Shown here: positions 45,190 through 52,969 of the stretch, piece after piece
Numbering within the stretch: position 1 is the stretch's first letter
How the letters are laid out: each line of letters begins with the position of its first letter
Source of the DNA: Calycina herbarum
Taxonomy: Eukaryota; Ascomycota; Leotiomycetes; Helotiales; Pezizellaceae
Assembly (NCBI GenBank): GCA_001414485.1
Contig: LLEY01000005.1
Location: 620,001-684,000, forward strand
Length of the DNA stretch: 64,000 bases
Reading direction: 5' to 3'
Made by a program: the position numbers and the translations under genes
The notes under the pieces: model-generated
Told to the model about the DNA's origin: nothing
Databases searched by the model: none
The model's input: only the letters and a program-made list of their open reading frames with translations

Positions 45190-45882
45190 TTACTTGCTCT
45201 CTTGCTCGCGATCTATCTTAACAAGAACATTACGAAGCACCCCATTCACCAATCTGAGTTTCTGACAGACAGACCAAAATTTCATCCAGCTCTCCTCAAC
45301 TACCCCTGCCCCACAGGCAAAAATGATTTCCAAATTGTGTAAATGCCCATGTACCACCATCTCCTTCAACACATGAGGAAGCATGCGTTCAAATTCACCG
45401 TTTTCGATCCAATATTCAATGTGAATACGCAGAGATTGAATTTGAAGGCGAGTGTTGAGACAGGAGGGTCCAAGGATATAAGGGGGCGGGTGACGTTTTG
45501 AGAAGACTACTCCGCGAAGGAGGCGGGGGATAGTAAGAAGATAGGTACCGGTGTTGAAGAAGTGTTGTCGAAATTCGTTGCAAGTCTGTATGCAGGCGAG
45601 GATGAGTCCGCGGTGGGATATGGGTATGACGGGAGGTATGAGGTCCTTGACACGAACAGTTGTTGGTTGTGCACTTGAGGTGATAACGAGTACGTAGACC
45701 ATTCGTCGAATCTCAGGTGGGAGAACGAGGAAGCTGACTGGTTCTGCTAAGGAGTTTCGGGACATTGCTGCTGCTTGGGATACGGTTTGTTTGGATGCGG
45801 GACGAGGCCGCAATAAGTATCGACGCGGCTCCGGTTTGGAAACTCGATGACTCCGCAACGAATATCGAGGAGACGACATCAT
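45190..45882 (-). CDS. 2EXR/F-box-like family protein, paralogue B
   Basis: Single exon of 230 residues. A basic, Arg/Ser/Pro-rich N terminus precedes the family entry motif FLVLPPEIRRMVY at residues 51-63, the F-box-like or 2EXR signature of many fungal proteins of unknown function. The middle holds ILACIQTCNEFRQHFF (the usual 'old tradition: many relatives, N..I..E.RP.F' helix) and TRLQIQSLRIHIEYW. LPHVLKEMVVHGHLHNLEII follows. No catalytic residues or membrane segment. Such families are expanded in Helotiales-like fungi and some act as F-box adaptors, but ubiquitin ligase involvement here is a guess. Intact, unlike paralogue A. Confidence 0.7.
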   Translation of the reverse strand: MMSSPRYSLRSHRVSKPEPRRYLLRPRPASKQTVSQAAAMSRNSLAEPVSFLVLPPEIRRMVYVLVITSSAQPTTVRVKDLIPPVIPISHRGLILACIQTCNEFRQHFFNTGTYLLTIPRLLRGVVFSKRHPPPYILGPSCLNTRLQIQSLRIHIEYWIENGEFERMLPHVLKEMVVHGHLHNLEIIFACGAGVVEESWMKFWSVCQKLRLVNGVLRNVLVKIDREQESK

Positions 45883-46544
45883 TTCGCTGGAATGGCCCGG
45901 CTTTCGAATATCTCAGGGTCAGGTTGTGAGGATAGAAGAGCCTGGAAGCCGCGAATTGTGTTGACGCGCGCTCAAATAAGGAACTCGCTTGCCAAAAACG
46001 GCAGGAACCAACCTGCGATATTTCTAGAGGGAAGTCACGATTGGTATTTTCTCAATAAAAGACATTACATTACTATAAGATATACATGAAATATTGTTTG
46101 AGATCACATAGAAGAATTGGGAACTGGTTTGATTCTCCTGAATCCTCTGGAAATATAACTGTAATTGTCCTAAATCATTTTGTACAATGGCTACCGAAGT
46201 AGAGGACTGAGAGCAATGACCAGTTCCCTTACACACCCACCAGTATCGCTCAAACCGAAAAACAAGCTAAACACCAATTCCTTCCTAGCAAAGACCGTTT
46301 TCAAGGCCCTGCAAGACTCACCACCAAGTTTCCTATCCCTTCATCCCTACATTCCATGTAGATACGAAGTGACTCGATTTGCAGCTTATGGTGATTTTTG
46401 GACGGAGTTGTCGGTGAGATTATTTACGACGGGGTCGGGGTTGGTGGGCTTTTTCTTGGTGTTTTCCCCAAGTTTCTGTGGCAGCTGGGCTTGTCAGATT
46501 TTGATTATGATAATGAATAATACGGAATCCAAGTTGCAACTTAC
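45883..46544. other. intergenic region with a gene fragment
   Basis: 662 bp between paralogue B and the decayed SAP-like copy. It includes a short fragment of a 2EXR-like gene at 46330-46400, listed separately. The open frame 46180-46662 on the plus strand is a shadow of these and its poly-Ser run is the antisense of an Asp/Glu-rich stretch. Confidence 0.4.
46330..46400 (-). pseudogene. fragment of a 2EXR-like paralogue
   Basis: On the minus strand the stretch reads KLQIESLRIYMEC, matching the LQIQSLRIYMEHW block of paralogue A. At DNA level 46351-46385 differs from 44301-44335 at only about three positions. Upstream and downstream similarity fades within tens of bases, so it is an isolated fragment rather than a gene. 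Confidence 0.55.
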
Positions 46545-47099
46545 CATTTTCGGCGTCTCGTCATCATCATCATCCTCGTCGTCTTCATCTGTAACATTTC
46601 TGGTTCTTAAATTTCTCTTCTCTTGGCCAAACTCGGGACCATCACTCAACTCATTGAGATGATATGTATTGTAAACCGGAAGCGTGGGCTCTGGGATGTT
46701 GTCGGGGTCCTTGAAATGCTTACGCAGTTCATTTCTGTATTCTTCGCGAGCTTTCTTTGCCTCCTTATCGGAACTTGACTTGTTTGTGGTATTGGTATTG
46801 GCCATGCGATCGTAGTATTCCGTGATGACTTCGTGGACGCAGGTTCTCTTCGCCGCATAGAATTCATGATCTTTTGTGTCCAGCTTTAGGATTTTCTCCA
46901 GTGTCTCTTAATCCCGTCCGGTATATGATTCTCTGGATGCCTCATATCTTCTGGTTTCTTCCTCCAAAATTCTCATGACGATGTCTCCCTTTAGCTCCTT
47001 TTGTTTGCGCTTTGGTAAGCCTAATTCACCAAGCACTTTGACGAGAGCACCGATGGTTAACTTGTTGTAATCACCGATTTTGACCCTCTCTGAAGCCAT
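46545..47099 (-). pseudogene. decayed copy of the SAP-like gene, exon 1
   Basis: The frame from ATG 47099 to a donor-like ATG|GTAAGT at 46545 is 185 codons; exon 1 of the intact gene at 30672 is 186. Shared blocks are ELKGDIVMRILEEETRRYEAS (ELKGNMVFQILDEETRRHEAS), HEFYAAKR (KIFYAGER) and DPDNIPEP (DPENNPEP). An in-frame TAA (46910-46908, codon 64) interrupts it, and the frame stays open for 121 codons after that. No splice pair removes the TAA. The second exon (300 codons in the intact copy) is missing or unrecognisable; instead the fragment of a 2EXR-like gene lies there. CAA to TAA at CpA would be RIP-like. The 63-residue N-terminal peptide might still be made. Confidence 0.72.
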
Positions 47100-47358
47100 T
47101 TTCGCGGTAGGTGATATGGGACAAGATAAAGGGTACAGAGGATGGAGGTGGGGGTTGCGAAGTTGCGAGGGAAAAGGTTGTAGGAGGAAAGAAAAGTAGA
47201 AGGGGTTGGAGAGAAAGCGAGGGTTAAATAGCTCAAAAGGTGAGATATTCACTACCTTATACAAAAGAGGGGTAATTTCTAGACTGATAGAGATGTATTC
47301 ACTGGGACGAATCCTCGCTGATTTGTGCTTTCTAAACTGTCCCAAATCTTTAGGTTAA
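47100..47358. promoter_or_regulatory. duplicated promoter/leader of the SAP-like gene
   Basis: On the minus strand this repeats features of 30440-30671 in the same order: GAAATTACCC, ATAAGGTAGTG, GAGCTATTTAACCC, CTTTCCTCCTAC and CTCGCAAC. The duplication therefore included the promoter. Its outer part contains the stem-loop repeat copy 3. Confidence 0.6.
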
Positions 47359-47377
47359 TTATCCCAAAATTAACCTA
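47351..47377. repeat. stem-loop repeat, copy 3 (10-bp perfect arms)
   Basis: TAGGTTAATT and AATTAACCTA are perfect inverted arms around ATCCCAA. The sequence after it (GAGAGTTGGAATAATG, then CTAGGCAGGAAC) matches copy 1 near 13817-13850. The stop codon of paralogue C lies within this hairpin. Confidence 0.65.
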
Positions 47378-48153
47378 GAGAGTTGGAATAATGGAAGAAC
47401 TAGGCAGGAACTATTCAGACTTACTTCTAAATGTTTTTGTGGAAGTTGCGGTCTCTTCAACGTAGTGGGATGAAACGATGATGTTGATTTTTTATCAAGT
47501 AGATTTGAACGTGTTTTGAATACACTCGTCCAGAACAGCATCCCCCAAAGACCTCCCCATTTTACCAAATGCGTATAATCTTTCCACGGTTCATAAACCC
47601 CCCGTATACTAACCTTTTTCAAAACCGGATCTCTGCATATTTTCATCAAACACTTCAACTCCATTTGCTCCAAACCATTCCCCTCTTCCTCAAGCTTCCG
47701 AATCGCAACATCTCTAAGCAGAACTTCCAAGGTTCTTAGTTTTCCCCGTAATATCATCTCTTCCAACAGGGCGAATAGTTCGTGAGCGAGGTACCATCGA
47801 TGGATGACTATTATAAGAGAGTGGATTTCTAGGCTGTTGTCGCGGAATGAGGGGCCGTTGAAAATATATTCTTGGTAATGAATCAGGGATAACTGGAATG
47901 TATTGGTGTTGAAGAAAAGGGGCCGGGTTTCGTGGTATATCTGGGAGTTGACCAGAAGAAGATCATGGGGGTAGAAATCGGAAGGATTAGAAGGGTGGTA
48001 TTTTGCCCATTCGGGTTTGTGATATATGTCATTCAATGAAATGGGATTCTCAGGGTCATGACAGATGAGGATATAAATCCTCTCTCTAATCTCAGGAGGG
48101 AGGTCGAGGAATCGAAATGGTTTTGATATCGTTGTCTTTTGTGGTTGAGCCAT
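47359..48153 (-). CDS. 2EXR/F-box-like family protein, paralogue C
   Basis: Single exon of 264 residues when started at 48153 (MAQPQKTTIS); an in-frame ATG at 48234 would add 27 residues. The entry motif FRFLDLPPEIRERIY is at residues 13-27. Further family blocks are LLLVNSQIYHETRPLFFNTN, NSLEIHSLIIVIHRW and LLEEMILRGKLRTLEVLLRD. There are no catalytic residues or membrane segments. The tail after about residue 210 is less family-like and includes SSFHPTTLKRPQLPQKH, encoded by one copy of a direct repeat whose other copy lies upstream of the gene (48277-48328). The stop codon lies in a palindromic repeat, so the 3' end may have been altered by it. Function is unknown; it is divergent from the ribosome recycling factor gene. 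Confidence 0.7.
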   Translation of the reverse strand: MAQPQKTTISKPFRFLDLPPEIRERIYILICHDPENPISLNDIYHKPEWAKYHPSNPSDFYPHDLLLVNSQIYHETRPLFFNTNTFQLSLIHYQEYIFNGPSFRDNSLEIHSLIIVIHRWYLAHELFALLEEMILRGKLRTLEVLLRDVAIRKLEEEGNGLEQMELKCLMKICRDPVLKKVSIRGVYEPWKDYTHLVKWGGLWGMLFWTSVFKTRSNLLDKKSTSSFHPTTLKRPQLPQKHLEVSLNSSCLVLPLFQLSRLILG

Positions 48154-48328
48154 TTTATGGATGGCGAGTATTAACTGCGTTACAGGCCCAGCGCTAGATC
48201 GAGTTGGAGCAAGACGGATCAAAAGATTGACCAAGGTATCGGGGATAATATTCTTGAGATTTGTTTTCAGAAAAAGTAGTTCTTGTGTGGGTCTTTCTAG
48301 CGCAGTGAGATGAAACGATGATGTGGAC
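47432..48328. repeat. direct repeats flanking paralogue C
   Basis: A segment of about 50 bp at 47432-47487 recurs in the same orientation at 48277-48328, with the core AGTGRGATGAAACGATGATGT matching at 20 of 21 positions. One copy is inside the 3' end of the coding sequence of paralogue C, the other upstream of its start. Confidence 0.55.
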
Positions 48329-48406
48329 GGAAGGCTGAGAGACGAGGCTCAAAGTTTTCGAGTCTCGCCAAGTTCCCTCACGACAAGCTGGAACAAAACA
48401 ACAATC
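48154..48406. promoter_or_regulatory. short divergent promoter, paralogue C / ribosome recycling factor
   Basis: 253 bp between the start codons of two divergently transcribed genes. No specific factor site is recognised. It contains one of the direct repeats mentioned for paralogue C. Confidence 0.4.
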
Positions 48407-49275
48407 ATGCCACCCACACCTCTAATTCGTGCCAATGCGGCAAGCCAGCTTCTATCAAGAGTTTCAAGAACCCTAGAAGCGTCAATTGTGTGCGTAGCCC
48501 AAGAATAAGTTCAATTGAGTCCCTTCTAATTCCCAACAGCACTCGAACACTCTCACTCAGTCAATACACCCCCCTCACCCAGAGACCCCAAATACAAACC
48601 CAACACCGTCAATTCTCCCAATCCCCCTTCCTCCACAAAAAGAAAACCCGTGCCGACCGCGAAGAAGAAGCCACCACCTCCTCCGGCCCAATCGACGACC
48701 CCTTCGACTTCTCCCAACTCTCTAGCGGCATAGAAAAAGCCCTCTCAAAGCTCTCAACAGACCTCTCAAAACTCCGCACAGGCGGCAGATTCAACCCCGA
48801 AACCCTCGAGTCTCTACGAGTCCACCTAGTCAAAGACTCCAAGAAAACAGAACGCCTCTCCGACCTCGCCCAAGTCCTGCCAAAAGGTGGTAGATCTCTA
48901 AGTATTTTGGTCGGAGAAAAAGAACACATCCATGCTATAACTACAGCGATTCAGGGGGCGAAGGATTTAAGTCTGCAGCCGCAACCAGATGCGAAGAATG
49001 ATATGCAATTGAATATTGCGATTCCACCGCCTACGAAGGAGAGTAGGGATTTAGCATTAGCTGCGGCGAGTAAGACAGGGGAGACTGCGAAGACGGCGGT
49101 GCAGAGTGCGAGGAGTGTGCAGCAGAAACGATTGAGAGGGATGGAATTGAAGAAAACTGTTAGACCGGATGATTTGAAGAAGGCACATAAACAGATGGAG
49201 AGTATTGTAGAAAAAGGAGTTGCGGATGTGAAGAAAGCTGTGGATGCAGCGAGAAAAACGATGGAGCAGTCTTGA
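48407..49275 (+). CDS. RRF1: mitochondrial ribosome recycling factor
   Basis: Two exons, 48407-48489 and 48540-49275, give 272 residues. The 50-bp intron is in phase 2, with donor GTGCGT and acceptor CAACAG. The N terminus (MPPTPLIRANAASQLLSRVSRTL, then a Ser/Gln/Arg-rich stretch) is a typical mitochondrial presequence. From about residue 75 it follows the RRF fold: EKALSKLSTDLSKLRTGGRFNPETLESLRV corresponds to helix 1 with the conserved RTGRANP-like turn, then a beta domain, and the C-terminal helices QKRLRGMELKKTVRPDDLKKAHKQME. RRF with elongation factor G splits ribosomes after termination. It lacks the strict RTGRASP match of bacteria, as is usual for fungal members. Divergent from paralogue C. 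Confidence 0.92.
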
Positions 49276-49362
49276 TTTGTTCTTTTGCTATGTTCACGCT
49301 ATTTTTGTACACTTATAAACTAACATACCCCCGAATCAATGGCAAATACATGAGAGAAGCTG

Positions 49363-50522
49363 TTATACAGTAGCTCTCGCTTTTTTTGTTGGTTGGGGTT
49401 TCGCCTGTGGTAACAGGGTGCTGAGTTTTGCTTCCAGTTTCCTGGTATCTTGTGGTAGATACGTCTCGTTCCTCCGTAGGAAGGAATCAACCCGTCCAAG
49501 TATATCGCCTGCTGCTGGAGTCTTGGGGGCTTGATAATGACCACCAACCCAAACTTTCGTCAAGGCCTCCTTCGCTTTCTGATCCAAATTTCCAACTTGT
49601 GCTTTTCGGAATATGCCACCATCCTGCGTCATCCACTCATTTGCAATAGCCTTCTGATTTCCATCCTCAAAGAACGAAAGTCCTGTTCCCTCCCGAATCT
49701 GGGCAACATGTTTCGCCGCATGATAATAATTCCCCGCCATATTTCCAGACGCAGTCTGCAACTTATACGCCACCGTATGATTCACACCCGTCGAACTAGA
49801 AACCACAGGTGGGCTCACAGCAGCCATCGATTCCGCGCTCGTTGTAGGGTTATACGCTTCCGGGAATCCGCATTGAGAATTGTAAAGATATGCCTTCTCG
49901 ACATCGGTGTATGGTTCCTCAGCATAATCCTCTTCCGTAGCTCTGGGCGCCTTTTGTTTGTTTCCTCCTCGCCGGGCTCTTCCTCCACGGCCACCTCTAC
50001 CACCTCGAGACATTACTCCTCCTCGACCTTGGAATCTACCTGTCCTGGCTCCGCCTCTAGATCCACCCGTTGAAGGCCCCCCTCTGTATCCTGTCGTCGG
50101 CCTTCCTGTATTCGGACTATCGACTCGTTCGCGCGTAATCGTAAAGGAACCGAGGGGGCGTTTAGCAGCCAAAGCTCTGGCATCAATACCGCGAGTAACA
50201 GTCGAGGGTTTGGGCGCCAGTGAGGACACCTCATTGAATGCTTCTTTCGACCGTTGGGACCGTGATGGGATTTCTTTTCCAACTCCTACTCCCAAGTTAG
50301 AGCCACTTCAATACCATTTTCCAATCTCAATGTGTGAGAAACAGTGAACAAACCTTCAGCAGCGCCCTCTCTCGTGATACTAAAATGCCTCAAGCTAGCC
50401 GCAATTCCATCTGTGACCCTCGAAATGTCATGGGCGACAGGCCGACCTCGACCTAATGCGGAGTGGACATGCCATTTGTACATGATTGAAAGATGTGGTG
50501 TGTTTCCTCTCCTGAAGCTCAA
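49363..50522 (-). CDS. RGG-rich hypothetical protein
   Basis: Two exons, 50522-50354 and 50285-49363, give 363 residues; the 68-bp intron has a CTCTAAC branch and TAG acceptor. The N terminus reads MSFRRGNTPHLSIMYKWHVHS. A Gly/Arg-rich stretch (residues about 125-165, with repeated RGG and GRGG) suggests RNA binding. The C-terminal half is a compact-looking domain with QTASGNMAGNYYHAAKHVAQIREG and ENEWM-like blocks (AIANEWMTQDGGIF), ending in a basic KPQPTKKARATV tail. Family not recognised. An RNA-associated or mitochondrial role is only a guess from composition. It is divergent from the Cdc26 gene and ends about 90 bp from the 3' end of the recycling factor gene. Confidence 0.7.
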
Positions 50523-50955
50523 TTGAAGCTTGGATGGCAGAAGGTCTTGTGAAATTATTGGTGCCTGATGTGTGCCTCATGGGTTGGGTATCCATATTTT
50601 CAGCCTTGTTTAATTGATGAGCTAGAACCTCACCTCACCATTTCGATATTCACTCTCGACAATTCATAAGTTTGGTTGCCAGGGAAATACTTGTGATCAA
50701 AACAAAACAACAATCATTTCAAGTTTGAAATTTCCTTCATCTTTGAATAACATAAGTCAACAACCACAACCACAACTCTGCGCTTCAAAACCACGCTCTC
50801 GCGCCCCTCCATATCTACCCCTCATACTCGAGTACAACAAGAATTAAACCCAACAAACCCCCAAACCACACTCAAATCAACAACCTCTCAACGCGCCATC
50901 CTCTCTCCAAACAAACAAATAAACCACACCTTCTCCCTCCACCAATCCGCTCAAA
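50523..50955. promoter_or_regulatory. divergent promoter, RGG protein / Cdc26
   Basis: 433 bp with CA-rich leader sequence before the Cdc26 start (ACAACC, CAACAAACC). No factor site is recognised. Confidence 0.4.
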
Positions 50956-51273
50956 ATGCTCCGCCGCAAACCAACAGCAATAACCCTAACAACAGAAGAC
51001 ATAGCAATCTATGAAGACACCCGCGCGCGAGAAGCTCACCTCTTAGAACAAGCCGCCTACCAAGCTGCCCAACAACAAGCCCAAGCCGAGCGAAATAATC
51101 AACAAGCATATCAACAAAACCTCTCCCAACAACATACACCCAACAAGAATCAGAATTTGAGGGATCCAAGTGATGAGTTGAGACCTTTACATGGGGATCG
51201 CAGGGGTGGAGGACATCATGTTAAGAGCAGGGAGGAGAGGCTGGGACTTGTGGGGGGGAGTTCGAGGGGTTGA
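50956..51273 (+). CDS. CDC26: anaphase-promoting complex subunit Cdc26
   Basis: Single exon of 105 residues. The first residues MLRRKPTAITLTTEDIAIYED are the hallmark of Cdc26/Apc12, a small subunit that inserts its N terminus into Apc6 and stabilises the APC/C, the ubiquitin ligase that drives mitotic exit. The rest is low complexity: an Ala/Gln-rich coiled-coil-like stretch (AAYQAAQQQAQAE) and a Gly/Arg-rich end. The length is close to that of fungal homologues. The frames on the opposite strand and after 51273 in GGGA-rich sequence are not genes. Confidence 0.9.
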   Translation: MLRRKPTAITLTTEDIAIYEDTRAREAHLLEQAAYQAAQQQAQAERNNQQAYQQNLSQQHTPNKNQNLRDPSDELRPLHGDRRGGGHHVKSREERLGLVGGSSRG

Positions 51274-52969
51274 GATATGAAAGGGGGACGAATAAAGAAG
51301 GGGTGGTGGGGGAGAGGGACGAGGAAGAGGGAAGAGAGGGTGGTTGTATTTGAGGAAGGCGATTGTATAATGAATGGGACGGGGAAGAGGGCAGAGGATG
51401 GGAGGAATGTATATTTGAGGGAGGGAGGTTTTCAGCAGGTGGGATGGGGCGTTTGGGTATTATGCGTGGAAGAATTACAACACACAAAAGGGAATACCAC
51501 CTAGAGGTGTCCGGGGTCATGTCTGGGAGTCATGTTGAGTATTTTGATTTTGATGATACCACGAAGAAAGCATTATGAAGATATCCTGAGAATCAAGACT
51601 TTGTTTACTCGGTTCCCCTTCCCTTCCACTCCAAGTAACATTCGTAACTGACAAGAGTAACATACCTAGTGTGCCTATAGTAAGGAACTCTTAGCAAAGA
51701 ACTATTTCCCTTTTCCTATAAACACTCCTCCTATCTGCTGACATCTAAAAACAATCCAGCCAGTGAGGTGGAACACTAAAAGTGCTATCTCGAACCCCCC
51801 CTTGTTGCTTGTTAAAGAATTGTCAGTCTTGAAGTTAAGTATCGAAGACTAGTAGTAAGTAAATCGTATAATGAAATAAATAACAAAGAAAGGAAAGAGT
51901 AAAAGCTCTCAACTCTCTTGACTGTCCTGAAAGATTCAAATAATAATTACTCTAGAAAAGGTGGGACAATTGTAGAAGGACAAGTAAGAGCCTCTGTCAT
52001 CGTCTCTCCTACACCCAAGAATATATACTATACTAGAAGTTTATAAAAACAAACCAAAACAAATAAACTTATAAGAAGACTTCATCTAATAGATATCAAT
52101 CAATTCCAAATATTATATGCTCTTCTGCTGGAATAGCTTGATTGTTCTAAGCCCTCTAGAATAATATCTTTTAATGATATATTATTTAGGTATAAGAGAA
52201 TTTTTAGTAGACTCCCACTCGCGGTGGATAGAAAAAGTAGCGGACCCGTGCTAACCCTAATTAACAGATACTCTTTTAAGATGTGTACAGTAATGCACAA
52301 CGAGGTAGTCAAAATACACAAAAAATATAGATAGAAGCTGAATTGACTAATTAACAGTAACTATTTTTTTATATAGAGAATTTAGTTACAGCGTTGTTGT
52401 AGAATCCTATCCTAAAGTCCAGGGGTGAATTTATATTGTTTATGGCGATTCCTGCCTGGTGTAAACCTAACTTATTCAGCTTATTCAGAATGCCACATCA
52501 CATAACACAAAACGATTATATAATTTTTTATTATTTTCCTATTTTCTCTCACTACTGATTCCATCGAAATCATCGGTTCCATACCACGCATCCGGCATTT
52601 CCTCTGCTCTGTTCAGTTATGGGTCCATCCCACCTCGAAAAAGCAGAATTCTTTTCTCTCTCCACCCCAGAAATCAAATTAACGCCACCATTTATCTGGT
52701 GTCATGCCCTTCCTAGTATTGTATAGACAGAAATACGCATCCCCCCTTCGATACTATCTACAAGAATGCCATGCCCATGCATAGCATAAATTTTTTCGTT
52801 CTCTCATCCACCAAATGGGGGGGGAAAGAAAGGCACACCCTAGAAACGCCTTTTCTGGTGTCGCTAAATGCTCACAGTGTATACGAAACAAAAACGAAAA
52901 GAGAAAAAGAAAAGAAAAAGTTAAAGAAACTACCGCTCTGAATCAATAAGTGCATCTTCCGCGCCTCTC
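51274..52969. other. intergenic region
   Basis: About 1.7 kb. 51274-51520 is G/A-rich and probably the Cdc26 3' UTR. A TTGTTCTAAGCCCTCTAGAATAAT segment near 52142-52165 resembles the stem-loop repeat family (arms diverged). The rest is AT-rich, with no coding frame. The last 200 bp are the 3' UTR of TAF2. Confidence 0.4.

Noticed and set aside
46180..46662. 160-codon plus-strand frame with a poly-Ser run
   Set aside because: The poly-Ser run is the antisense of the Asp/Glu-rich end of the decayed SAP-like exon, and the first part overlaps the 2EXR-like fragment on the other strand.
51221..51578. Frames in the G/A-rich region after Cdc26
   Set aside because: Low-complexity purine-rich sequence keeps several frames open; no domain.
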